A DNA stretch of 24,168 bases from a virus. Within the stretch, counting starts at the first letter, position 1. Every line of letters starts with the position of its first letter. The notes under the pieces were generated by a model, which made no database searches, was not told where the DNA came from, and saw nothing but the letters and a program-made list of their open reading frames with translations. Positions 1-8,255 of the stretch are shown here, piece by piece. Location: positions 1 through 24,168 of the IMG/VR virus record IMGVR_UViG_3300033994_000691. The stretch is one strand, 5' to 3'. The translations under genes were made by a program, and so were the position numbers.

Positions 1-1561
1 GGGGCAGTTTCCGCAGCTGCTTGGATTCGATCAACAGGCGCGACGAATACCACAACGCGGTGACCATCTTGCCGTAGGCCTCTCGTTCAGTCTTGGGATC
101 TCCCTTTCGCACCGGGCGCTCGCTTGGTCGGCCACCGAACTCGATCGGAACAACCTCAGGGGACCACAACCGAGCAAACGCAGACATGAGCGTGCCGCGC
201 CCCGTGGAGTCAAACCCAACACGCTCCGGTGAGATATTGCGCTGCTTGCAGTACAGCAAGACGTACTCGGCAATCTGCTCTTCGGCCTGCTGCGCCTTGA
301 CTGCGGTAACCGGGATAACAATCGGTGCCTCACTGAATGCTAGCACGATGCGCCCCGATGAATCCGGCCCGAACGTAAGGTCCGTCATTACGCAGCGATC
401 GCCGCCGACGCCCGAGTACGCAGCGTCGATGCCGATGATTCTTGTCAGCTTGTCGGCACGTTCCCAGATTGGTTCGTCGAACGCCTGGTTCTGCTCGCAC
501 AGGGACATCGTGACCACGCGCCTGGTGCCGCCGTCCCGGGGCAGCACGCCAAGGTTCATCATCGAGAACTGCAACGAGTCGCGGCCGTAGTAATCGAGAT
601 CCGCCTGAATCTGCTCCGGCGTGATGATGCCTTTGTACGGGTTGGTGCCCTTGGGAAACTTCGCATTCGGCGTGTCGTACCCACACAGCTGGACGGCCAC
701 ACCGCCGGGCGCCCGCGTTCTCCAGGTGCGAGTCTTTTCGAGGTACTCAAGCCCCTCCCAGCCACCGATGGTAGGGTGCGGCTCGCAGACCACGCCTAGC
801 GCGTCGTTGCGGTCTTTCGGGTTGCCCATCGCGATCAGCTTGAACACCGGGTTCTTGCGGAGGTTGGCGACTGAATCCAGAAAGCCGCGCCCCATCAGCG
901 ACGCTTCATCCGCGATCAACATGACGCGGTCGTTCTTCAAGCCGACGTAGTTCGACAGACCCACGAACGTACCGCCGACCTTGCACGCCACACCGATGAT
1001 GCCATCACGGAAGTCTTGCGCCTCGGCATCTTCATCCGAACTGGTCAGGATGAATCGACTTTCAATCACGCGCCCCGGGAGCCACTCGCGCTTCGCCTTG
1101 GCCTTGTTGTGAAGCTCCTTGATCGAGCCCCAGATTCGCAGCTGGAGACCCTCACGCGTCGTTGACGACATGATGATCGAGGTGCCGGTTGGGTAGATGT
1201 AGAACGTGCAGAGTCCGAACGCTGCTGAATTGTATGTCTTGCCAGATGACCCCGGACCCATGATGCCGACCTCCTGATTCTCGACGAATGTCTGGATCAG
1301 GAGATCAGACCAGTCGTGCCAGTCGAAGTGCGGCCAGAGCGCAGTCATGGCTTGGCGGAAGTGGTAGTATTTGCCGCGCCCGTACTTCACGCCTCCGTTT
1401 TGGATGTATCCGCCGCGACGCACCATCTCAGCCTCGATCAGGAAACGGTCTTTTGTACGCCACGGTATAGACAAGTAATCGGGGCTTTCATTCATCTTGC
1501 GGGAATCATGGGTTGGCCTTTCAATGGCTTCAAGCGTCATGGTCGCCGAAAAAAATCGCAT
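1..1561 (-). CDS. terL: Terminase large subunit (partial, C-terminus beyond window)
   Basis: This is the ATPase/nuclease motor that packages phage DNA into the procapsid and cuts it. The reverse complement reads open from 1561 to the window edge (520 codons). A Walker A motif GPGSSGKT lies at residues 102-109. A Walker B strand LIADEA carries D218 and E219. The RNase H-like nuclease shows GIDAAYSG (D379) and VGFDSTG (D451). At 520 residues most of the usual 500-650-residue protein is present. I chose the ATG at 1559-1561 because GAGGAGG sits 9 bases before it. An in-frame ATG at 1538-1540 has no comparable site. The first bases overlap the divergent tail gene on the plus strand. Upstream capsid and portal genes are not visible and would lie left of position 1 if they follow on this strand. 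The identification rests on the motifs and is firm; the subfamily is not determined. Confidence 0.93.
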   Translation of the reverse strand, partial: MRFFSATMTLEAIERPTHDSRKMNESPDYLSIPWRTKDRFLIEAEMVRRGGYIQNGGVKYGRGKYYHFRQAMTALWPHFDWHDWSDLLIQTFVENQEVGIMGPGSSGKTYNSAAFGLCTFYIYPTGTSIIMSSTTREGLQLRIWGSIKELHNKAKAKREWLPGRVIESRFILTSSDEDAEAQDFRDGIIGVACKVGGTFVGLSNYVGLKNDRVMLIADEASLMGRGFLDSVANLRKNPVFKLIAMGNPKDRNDALGVVCEPHPTIGGWEGLEYLEKTRTWRTRAPGGVAVQLCGYDTPNAKFPKGTNPYKGIITPEQIQADLDYYGRDSLQFSMMNLGVLPRDGGTRRVVTMSLCEQNQAFDEPIWERADKLTRIIGIDAAYSGVGGDRCVMTDLTFGPDSSGRIVLAFSEAPIVIPVTAVKAQQAEEQIAEYVLLYCKQRNISPERVGFDSTGRGTLMSAFARLWSPEVVPIEFGGRPSERPVRKGDPKTEREAYGKMVTALWYSSRLLIESKQLRKLP

Positions 1562-3578
1562 CGTTGATGGCCTCCTCACCGCTGAAGGCGGGGTGGATAG
1601 CGGTTTTTCGCCGTCACTGATTCAGCCCAACCAGCTGGCCTGGGCGGTCAACACGACGGTGCGCGGCGGGTTTCCCAAGGCGCGGCCGGGAATCTGGGTG
1701 AAGAATCTCACCTTCGATGATCCAGAGGCGCTACTCAACAACGGCTACTACAACGCCGCTGTAGAATCCGCGTTTAAGACGGGTTATTTCCAAGGCTGCG
1801 GATCCTACACCAATGATCAGGGGGAGCCATACCTGTACGTTGCGATCAGTGGGAAAATATTCCAGATCGACATTGGGAACAATTTCCGGGTGACGGATCG
1901 GACGCCTACCGGAGGGACATTCTTAGTCAACACACGTGGGCGAGTATCAAACGTCGCCACCTATGTCACCGCAGCGCCGCACGGTCTTGCGCCGGGCATG
2001 GTTGTTAGACTGACTCAGCCTCCAGGTGCGCTTTACCCCGAGGGTTTCTTTGGTGATTTTGTGGTGCAGACAATTCCGTCTCCCACGACATTCACAACGT
2101 ATTCGCCCGGCATCGACGCCGGTCCGCTGCTTGGGCCTCAGTTTACCGCGTACTGGCTTCAGGCAAACAACCCGTTTGCAACGCACGTCTATTTCCAGCA
2201 GGCGGAGAACTGGCTGATTGTCCAAGACCAACAGAGCGCGCCGTACCTCTACAACGGCATGGTGTTTCGCAGGGCCACTAGCGAGGAGGTACCAGTCGGC
2301 GGCCCAATGGCCTACGGCAAGGGGCGCCTTTGGGTCGCTAGAGGGTCAGAATACTACGGTGGCGACTTGGTCTACGGAGACCCAATCTACGGTCGCAATT
2401 CAGTCATTCGATTCACCGAAAACACGTTCCTAAATGAAGGTGGCGCGTTTGCAGTCAGCAACGGCCCGATCACCGGGCTGGCGTTCGCGGCCAACCTGGA
2501 CACGTCACTGGGAGACGGCGACCTGTTGGTCTTTACCCCGACAGCCACCTACGCGTTCAACGCTCCAGTGGACCGCGATGTTTGGAAGGATCTTAATTAT
2601 CCGATCCAGCGATTCGCGCTGTTGAACTTTGGGTCGTTCAACCATGAGTCGATTGTCCCAGTCAACGGCGACCTGTTCTTCCGCGCTCAAGATGGCATCC
2701 GGTCGTTGATCTACGCTCGCCGCGACTTCACAGAGTTTGGCAACACGCCGATCAGCCGCCAGGTCGTCCGGGCGTTAGCCTACGACACTGAGTTCTACCT
2801 GACAGCTGCTAGCGCGGTAAACTTCGACAACCGGATGCTGATGACCATCCAGCCACAGAAGGTCAACGGCCGTGGCGTCGTGCATCGCGGAATGGTTGTG
2901 CTGGATTTCGACCTTGTCTCTGGTATGGGACGGAAGTTACCGCCGGCGTGGGAAGGCGTTTGGACCGGGGTTGATATTCTCCAGATGCTGACGGTGCGAA
3001 TCCAGAAGCAGGAGCGATGCTTTGTCTTTGGACTGAATCAAGGCGATATCGGTCTGTACGAGGTCACTAAGAACGGCCAGTTTGACTTCGATGGGTTCGA
3101 TGATGCGCCGATTGACTGGACCATTGAGACGCGCTCGCTGACTTTCGCAGAGCCTACCAACAAGAAGCGCCTGGTGAGCGCTGAGCAGTGGTATGACCAG
3201 GTGATGGGCGAAATTGAATCGAAGGTCTACTTCAAGGCCAACGAAGGCGAGTGCTGGCAGCCGTGGGCCGAGTTCAAGGACTGCGCCAAGTACCGCAACT
3301 GCGAGCCCGGTGAGATTTCCTGCCCTCCGGCGGTGATCAACTGCCAGGAGGTCAAATACTACCAGCCGCCTACGCGATCGCGCATTGCCCTGCCGCAACC
3401 CCCGGACAAGTGCGACGTGCAGACCGGCGGGTTTACCAGAGATGGCTATGAGTTCCAACTTCGCTACGTCAACACGGGCCGGTTCCGCCTCAAGCGTGTG
3501 GCAATGGTTGCTCAACGCCTTCAGGAGGATATTTACGGCGACCTCAGTCGCGTCGCCTGTCCGCTACTCTCAGCATAA
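1524..3578 (+). CDS. Probable phage tail nozzle/hub-like structural protein (beta-propeller type)
   Basis: A protein of about 684 residues at the head of the plus-strand virion gene run. The N-terminus resembles tail nozzle and DNA-stabilisation proteins of podoviruses: a 'GLLTAEGGVDSG' stretch, then a 'RGGFPKARPG' turn in which a list of parameters begins the fold. Further on, 'NGDLFFRAQDGIRSL' (about residue 390) is typical of the W/DG-rich blades of gp10/gp12-like tail proteins. Residues about 138-199 hold one copy of the ~60-residue beta module that recurs in the next gene. The last 150 residues carry about eight cysteines, including a cluster CAKYRNC...C...C. Starts at TTG 1497, ATG 1524 and ATG 1539 are all possible; none has a good Shine-Dalgarno site. 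I take 1524. Identification is by pattern memory, not alignment. The virion role is likely and the nozzle assignment tentative. Confidence 0.6.
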   Translation: MASSVMVAEKNRIVDGLLTAEGGVDSGFSPSLIQPNQLAWAVNTTVRGGFPKARPGIWVKNLTFDDPEALLNNGYYNAAVESAFKTGYFQGCGSYTNDQGEPYLYVAISGKIFQIDIGNNFRVTDRTPTGGTFLVNTRGRVSNVATYVTAAPHGLAPGMVVRLTQPPGALYPEGFFGDFVVQTIPSPTTFTTYSPGIDAGPLLGPQFTAYWLQANNPFATHVYFQQAENWLIVQDQQSAPYLYNGMVFRRATSEEVPVGGPMAYGKGRLWVARGSEYYGGDLVYGDPIYGRNSVIRFTENTFLNEGGAFAVSNGPITGLAFAANLDTSLGDGDLLVFTPTATYAFNAPVDRDVWKDLNYPIQRFALLNFGSFNHESIVPVNGDLFFRAQDGIRSLIYARRDFTEFGNTPISRQVVRALAYDTEFYLTAASAVNFDNRMLMTIQPQKVNGRGVVHRGMVVLDFDLVSGMGRKLPPAWEGVWTGVDILQMLTVRIQKQERCFVFGLNQGDIGLYEVTKNGQFDFDGFDDAPIDWTIETRSLTFAEPTNKKRLVSAEQWYDQVMGEIESKVYFKANEGECWQPWAEFKDCAKYRNCEPGEISCPPAVINCQEVKYYQPPTRSRIALPQPPDKCDVQTGGFTRDGYEFQLRYVNTGRFRLKRVAMVAQRLQEDIYGDLSRVACPLLSA
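1571..1577 (-). promoter_or_regulatory. Shine-Dalgarno site for the terminase gene
   Basis: The plus strand reads CCTCCTC, so the minus strand reads GAGGAGG, 9 bases upstream of the ATG at 1561. It decides the terminase start. The site lies inside the coding sequence of the divergent tail gene, so the same bases serve both genes. Confidence 0.7.
1935..2120 (+). repeat. Beta module, single copy in the nozzle-like protein
   Basis: The translation has 'NVATYVTAAPHGLAPGM' followed about 25 residues later by 'FVVQTIPSPTTFTTY'. This matches the module arrayed in the downstream tailspike (GVATF..T..PHGL..G...I.G...SFNG.FTV...S.T.FTV). It is the only copy seen in this gene. Confidence 0.7.
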
Positions 3579-3579
3579 A

Positions 3580-6500
3580 ATGCCTTCCTCAAACCCAGTC
3601 GATTACGGTGCCGATCCTTGCGGGCTGCGAAACAGCGCGTGGGCGATCAACGAATGCTTGTTTGCGGCCAAGCGGTGCGATTTTCCGGTCGGCACGTTTC
3701 TGTTGGGATCGAGTCCTGGGGCGAAGATTATCGACCGCGTTCGCACCGGAGGTGTCGCGACGTTCAACACGGCGACGCCGCACGGGCTTGTTCTTGGGGA
3801 AAAAATCACGCTGTACGGGTTTACTGACGCATCATTCAACGGAACCGGCACTGCACAGTTCGGGTTTGAAGTTCTCAGCACACCTACCCCAACTCAATTT
3901 ACGGTCTCGATGCCGCTTCCGACATACCCGAATGCGCCATTTGTCGCAGAAGACGGTTGGATCAACCTGATCGGAGGTGGTTACACCTCGTCATTGGTCA
4001 TGGGCTATCCGCCTATCAATGGCGTGATTGACAACGTGGCGTTCACTGGCAAAGGCGCTGGGAAAACGATCCTGAAGTTTGCTGACAACACCTCTACGAA
4101 AAGAGGGGACACTTTCGGCTTCAACATCCAGATGCTGAAGACCCTCGGCAACTACACCGGAAGCGGAATTGTTGGTGCGCCAGGTGCATATCCAGGGGTC
4201 CCATTGAACGCCCTGAACTGCAAGAACACCCTGATCGAGGGCATTACCTTCGACGGCAATTACGCGAACAACTCAGTCGCGGACATCAAGATCGTTTCGG
4301 TGAGCCGGACGAACGGCGTCAACACGTACACCGTGGACAAGCCGCTGTACGCACCTGGGATTCTGGGAACTCAGTTCTATTCCGTCGCGCCTCCAGCTTA
4401 CAGCCCACCAATTTCACCTGCGCCGTACACAAACATCAGCGCAATCAGCCAGTACATCAGCGACGTGGTGACATCCGGCCCTGGAAATGACTCGTCATTC
4501 GTTGGGTTTGGAAGCATCACGAACGTGACTTCGCTTTCTTTCGAGCGAGACCTGCGCGTGGTGCTGATTAACCAGCGGCAGAATCAGTACAATTTTGTCA
4601 CGTTCACAAAGCATCCGCAATGGAACTTCGGATTCACGGTTGGAAACACGATCACGGTGACTGGTTTCACCGATCCTGCTCGAAACGGCACTTTTACGGT
4701 CAACGGATTCATCGACGCGCAGCAGGTGTTTTGCACGCGAACGAGCCCCTACCTTCAGATTTTTTCGTATCAACGGTTGACTGGTGTCGCGTACATCAAA
4801 GCAGTCATCGCGACCAACCTTCTGCCGGGCATGATCGTTCGGATTAGCAATGTGACCGACGGATCATTCAACGGCATCTTTACGGTTACAGGCATCGTAT
4901 CGTCATCGGAGTTTACCGTCGCAAACGCTGGGGCTGATACCGCCATTCTTCCAGGGCTCAGTGGATCTCTGTTCCGAATCACGGAATTCCAAGTTATTGG
5001 CGTCGAGCGGATTTCCGGAGAAGTGATCTACGAACTGAACACCGATCACGATTTCGTGCCAGGTGACAAGGTCAACATTTCAGGCATCTCGATCCCGAGC
5101 TTCAACGGCACTGAGCTTCTTATTGCAAGCCCGATTCCGGCTTCAAACCAGTTCAAGGTTGCAATCGCTGGCGCAGACTTACCGACGCAACCTGAAAACG
5201 GCACCGTCTACAAACCTGTCAGCCAAAACGCCCGCGCTTGGTCGCCGACCGTCTATCCGGATGTTGGGCTAACTGCTCAGACAAATGCCGGCGTAAATTC
5301 ACTCTACACGGTTGCTGGTATCAACCATGTCGGAGAGAGGGCTTTGATTCAGAACAATCAGTTCTACGACTTCGGCGTAGGCGTCGCAGATGCGGAGACG
5401 TTCCTGATCAAATCGTTCCTGCCGATGAACGTCAATGACCTGACGGCGGGCGCCAAGGTTCTCAACAACGATTTCAGCTATCAGGGGCGCAACTCGATCC
5501 AAAGCTCGCTGTACCCGGGTAACGCTGAGGCCAACACTCAGTGTGCGATTGGCGGCTTCTCAAGCCTAGTCAATCCGATCAACGTGGTGTCACGATCGGC
5601 TGGGGTGGCGACGTTTACCTGTGTGATGAAACACACGTTGCGGGCTGGGGACGTGGTTCCGGTGACGATAGGCAATTACGTTTTTGGAATCATCTCCGCT
5701 CAGCGGCAATCGAACATCGTTACGTTTACAACATCGCAGAAGCATTTCCTTGCACCTGGAAACACTGTTTTTGTTGATATCAGCAACAACTCGTTCGACG
5801 GATCGTTTTCTGTGGTGAGCGTCGTTAGCGACTTTACGTTCACTGTGGCACAGGTGGGGGTTGATGTTTTCCCGGCAATCGTGGTCACTGGATTCGGGGT
5901 CGTGAATCTTGGGTTCTCTGGATCGTTGACTGTCATATCAACTCCAGACGCATTCCGATTCACAGCAAACACAGGTGGCCCGGACGTGCTACCCGGCCTT
6001 TACCTCGACGGCCAGGTGATCATGCTCCGCAGCCAGCGGATCTTCGCCTCGGAGTGCGAGTTCAAATACAACCGCGTCCAAGGTGGTCCTGACGTGGTCA
6101 ACCAGCAGAGCCCAGTCCATGCCATCACGGCCCGCGAAACCAGCGGGATGGACATCAGCTACAACAACTTCGATGGATTCAGGGGCACTTGCTTCTACGT
6201 CGATTCGTACCAGCACAAAGGCACCCATATCCATCACAACTCGGCACTGAACGTCTCGGCGTTCATCGCGCTGACGGTGCAGGATTGGTACACGCTGATT
6301 AAAACCGTCACGCCCCCAGTTCCGAATCCAGAGACCTACTCGACACTGATTGCAGCCCACAAGGACATGTTGATCGAGAACAACGATGTCCTTCTGACAG
6401 GCCCTGATTCTTGGTTTTTCCAAACCGCGTTTGCGCCGCTGGATGCAGTGTTCTTGGTCAACAACCACGACGTAAACAAGTCGGAGTATTACTACCCGAC

Positions 6501-7242
6501 GGACTACCAGATTCCGATTAGACCTCCGTCGCCATTGCCCGCAGGGGCATCGAGGGACGCAGCTGGCATCTCGACGTTCACGACTGTCTCGCCGCACGAA
6601 CTTCAGGTGGGAATGTCCATCTCGATAGCCGGAGTCAGTGACGGGACGTTCAACGGAGTGTTTACCGTCCTTTCAACTTCTTCGCCAACGGTGTTCACGG
6701 TCAACAACCCGGTGGGCACAATTCCAAACACACCAGTCGCGTCAGGAAACGGATTCCTCGGAATCAACAACCCAATCCGGTTTCCATGGGAGATCCGCCC
6801 TATCGGATACCAGCGCACTGGTGGGGTCGCCACGTACACGACGGACAAGGCGCACCAGATGGCGGCCGGCTATCACGCTACTGTGGAAGGCTTCAGTAAC
6901 ACCTCGTTCAACGATGAGGTGATCGTGACCGGCACCCCGACGCTCTACACCTTCACCTGCGCGAACCCTGGCCCAGACGTGCCGTTTACCTCCGAGACCG
7001 GAAATTTCTTCCGGTACGTCGATAACATCCAGATTGGCTGCAACACGGTCAGGCGATTGAGCGGAAACGGACTGGTGATAAACAACGGCGGCCGGTTCGG
7101 CCCTTCATTCCTCCAGGGGCGTCCTGTGCGCTGCGTTGCCCCGCTGGAGCAGTTCTTCTATTTCGATTGTCCCGAGGGTTGTTTGGCGCTTGAATGCGAC
7201 CCCGGCCCGTGTAAGCCCAACGACTACCTTTACCGCATCTAA
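3580..7242 (+). CDS. Tailspike-like protein, parallel beta-helix with inserted beta modules
   Basis: A 1220-residue probable receptor-binding or depolymerase spike. The N-terminus 'NPVDYGADPCGLRNSAWAI' followed by 'FPVGTFLL' is the entry of pectate-lyase-type right-handed beta-helix proteins (usual form DYGA..DG..D...AI). Later stretches show the short hydrophobic/Asn rungs of such helices: 'NTLIEGITFDGN' (~216), 'GMDISYNNFDGF' (~857), 'MLIENNDV' (~930) and 'IQIGCNTV' near the end. Between and within these lie about eight ~60-residue beta modules. The C-terminus ends in a Cys cluster, DCPEGCLALECDPGPC. The start is ATG 3580, one base after the preceding stop; an upstream in-frame extension from 3385 overlaps the previous gene and is ignored. 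There is no close Shine-Dalgarno site, so translation is probably coupled. Enzymatic activity cannot be judged, because no catalytic site is recognised. Confidence 0.75.
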   Translation: MPSSNPVDYGADPCGLRNSAWAINECLFAAKRCDFPVGTFLLGSSPGAKIIDRVRTGGVATFNTATPHGLVLGEKITLYGFTDASFNGTGTAQFGFEVLSTPTPTQFTVSMPLPTYPNAPFVAEDGWINLIGGGYTSSLVMGYPPINGVIDNVAFTGKGAGKTILKFADNTSTKRGDTFGFNIQMLKTLGNYTGSGIVGAPGAYPGVPLNALNCKNTLIEGITFDGNYANNSVADIKIVSVSRTNGVNTYTVDKPLYAPGILGTQFYSVAPPAYSPPISPAPYTNISAISQYISDVVTSGPGNDSSFVGFGSITNVTSLSFERDLRVVLINQRQNQYNFVTFTKHPQWNFGFTVGNTITVTGFTDPARNGTFTVNGFIDAQQVFCTRTSPYLQIFSYQRLTGVAYIKAVIATNLLPGMIVRISNVTDGSFNGIFTVTGIVSSSEFTVANAGADTAILPGLSGSLFRITEFQVIGVERISGEVIYELNTDHDFVPGDKVNISGISIPSFNGTELLIASPIPASNQFKVAIAGADLPTQPENGTVYKPVSQNARAWSPTVYPDVGLTAQTNAGVNSLYTVAGINHVGERALIQNNQFYDFGVGVADAETFLIKSFLPMNVNDLTAGAKVLNNDFSYQGRNSIQSSLYPGNAEANTQCAIGGFSSLVNPINVVSRSAGVATFTCVMKHTLRAGDVVPVTIGNYVFGIISAQRQSNIVTFTTSQKHFLAPGNTVFVDISNNSFDGSFSVVSVVSDFTFTVAQVGVDVFPAIVVTGFGVVNLGFSGSLTVISTPDAFRFTANTGGPDVLPGLYLDGQVIMLRSQRIFASECEFKYNRVQGGPDVVNQQSPVHAITARETSGMDISYNNFDGFRGTCFYVDSYQHKGTHIHHNSALNVSAFIALTVQDWYTLIKTVTPPVPNPETYSTLIAAHKDMLIENNDVLLTGPDSWFFQTAFAPLDAVFLVNNHDVNKSEYYYPTDYQIPIRPPSPLPAGASRDAAGISTFTTVSPHELQVGMSISIAGVSDGTFNGVFTVLSTSSPTVFTVNNPVGTIPNTPVASGNGFLGINNPIRFPWEIRPIGYQRTGGVATYTTDKAHQMAAGYHATVEGFSNTSFNDEVIVTGTPTLYTFTCANPGPDVPFTSETGNFFRYVDNIQIGCNTVRRLSGNGLVINNGGRFGPSFLQGRPVRCVAPLEQFFYFDCPEGCLALECDPGPCKPNDYLYRI
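3739..3921 (+). repeat. Beta module 1 of tailspike
   Basis: Residues about 54-114: 'TGGVATFNTATPHGL', then 'TDASFNGTG', then 'STPTPTQFTVS'. It is the cleanest copy, placed directly after the beta-helix entry motif. A half module resembling it ('SRTNGVNTYTVDKPLYAPG') is at 4291-4386. Confidence 0.75.
4558..5181 (+). repeat. Beta modules 2-4 of tailspike, near-contiguous
   Basis: There are three copies in a row at about 4558-4749, 4768-4941 and 4990-5181. Each carries the core '(D/S)xxxNGxFTV' or a close variant ('DPARNGTFTV', 'DGSFNGIFTV', 'IPSFNGTELL'). Copies 3 and 4 end in a conserved 'AGAD' (NAGADT, IAGADL). The spacing of about 200-220 bases between copies fits one domain per repeat. Confidence 0.75.
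5584..5988 (+). repeat. Beta modules 5-6 of tailspike plus a half module
   Basis: An N-terminal half ('SAGVATFTCVMKHTLRAGD', 5584-5679) is followed by a full copy (5680-5868: 'QSNIVTFTTSQKHFLAPG', 'NNSFDGSFSV', 'FTFTVAQVGVDV'). A C-terminal half follows (5896-5988: 'GFSGSLTVISTPDAFRFTA', 'GGPDV'). The halves suggest decay or recombination between units. Confidence 0.65.
6556..6981 (+). repeat. Beta modules 7-8 of tailspike
   Basis: Two copies at about 6556-6720 ('AGISTFTTVSPHELQVG', 'SDGTFNGVFTV', 'TVFTV') and 6808-6981 ('TGGVATYTTDKAHQM', 'NTSFNDEVIV', 'NPGPDV'). They are separated by a short linker and sit just before the last beta-helix rungs. Confidence 0.72.
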
Positions 7243-7244
7243 CC

Positions 7245-8255
7245 ATGGCAACCGTTGACATTTCAGCAGGCCTTTTGCCGCCGCCCGCTTGCTACCCATC
7301 GGAGCAAGACCGCTTGGACGCCTACGCGGCCGCGTTGATTGGAAACTTAACCACCGGCGCTGAATGGGCGTCACAAGATGCACCGCCGTCAAACACGGGG
7401 CTTTACTGGCTTCGCACTGATTCCACGACCGGCCGACCGATTGAGGTGCTCAAGTATTCCACGGCAGACTCTAATTGGACCAGATTGCTGTCGGAGGTGA
7501 TCTACAGCGGAGTTTCCACCGGCGCACCGAATATCTACGCGGTCTCCAACAACCCGACGCAGCCAACCGCCAACGCGGCCTATCAGACTGGGCAGATTTA
7601 CACGTTCATCGCCCATCAGGCAAACACCGGGGCTTGCACCCTTAATGTCGATGCTCGCGGAGCCAGGGCGATCACCAAAGACGTCGCTACTCCATTGATC
7701 GCGAACGACATCTTGGCTGGCCAGACCGTTTCGGTCATGTACGACGGCACTCGGTTTCAGCTGCTGAGTCAGAAGCGGGACCTTACGCGTCAGAGCTTGA
7801 GGCAGTTTTTGACGTATGTGACGCCGACACCGGTGGCTCTTTCCTCCTTCGCCAGCGATGTGCTGGTTCCTTTCACACATGGGCTTGTAGATCCAATCAG
7901 TGGCGCTCCGCTCATGCCGTTCATGGTGCGAGTCGTTTTGGTGAGGAGCGCAGCTGGATCCGTCACGTTTGGTGGAGTCAGCGGCTTAACAACTTACACG
8001 TGGTACAGTGGGCAAGAGGTTGATTGCCTGCATTTTGTAAGTTTTGGAACCCCACCATATGACAAACTTCCATCATTCAGGTACGTCTGCGACCCAACGA
8101 ATGTTTGGGTTTCAGTCAATCTTTTGGGCCTAATTTCAATTCCATTTTTCACAAATACAGGGTCCCCGCCTCCTCCGTATGGCTCCCTTAACCCTGCTGA
8201 CTACCAAGTCAAAGTCTACGCCACGGCCCTGAACCCCGCCTACACCCCGCCATGA
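7245..8255 (+). CDS. Tail-fibre-like protein
   Basis: A 336-residue probable accessory tail or receptor-binding protein. Residues about 95-170 contain 'YQTGQIYTFIAHQANTGACT', then 'LNVDARGARAI', then 'AGQTVSVMYDGTRFQLLS'. This is a segment common to many phage tail fibres (Y.dG....f.A...NTG..TLNV.G.GA..I......L..gdi..Gq.v.v.YdGt.f.ll). The C-terminal third is different: hydrophobic and beta-rich with a 'GSPPPPYGS' turn. It is encoded by noticeably AT-rich DNA (about 39% G+C at 8031-8160 by hand count). The ATG at 7245 follows the tailspike stop by two bases. The stop overlaps the next start as ATGA. Function is inferred from the fibre-like segment and gene order. Confidence 0.65.
   Translation: MATVDISAGLLPPPACYPSEQDRLDAYAAALIGNLTTGAEWASQDAPPSNTGLYWLRTDSTTGRPIEVLKYSTADSNWTRLLSEVIYSGVSTGAPNIYAVSNNPTQPTANAAYQTGQIYTFIAHQANTGACTLNVDARGARAITKDVATPLIANDILAGQTVSVMYDGTRFQLLSQKRDLTRQSLRQFLTYVTPTPVALSSFASDVLVPFTHGLVDPISGAPLMPFMVRVVLVRSAAGSVTFGGVSGLTTYTWYSGQEVDCLHFVSFGTPPYDKLPSFRYVCDPTNVWVSVNLLGLISIPFFTNTGSPPPPYGSLNPADYQVKVYATALNPAYTPP

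Noticed and set aside
93-950. Plus-strand frames over the terminase region
   Set aside because: They are shadows of the minus-strand terminase, whose Walker and nuclease motifs are clear.
3385-3579. N-terminal extension of the tailspike by 65 residues
   Set aside because: It overlaps the well-patterned Cys-rich end of the previous gene; the beta-helix entry motif begins right after ATG 3580.
5989-6597. A 202-codon antisense frame inside the tailspike gene
   Set aside because: The product is Arg/Val-rich and patternless, and the sense strand encodes clear beta-helix rungs.
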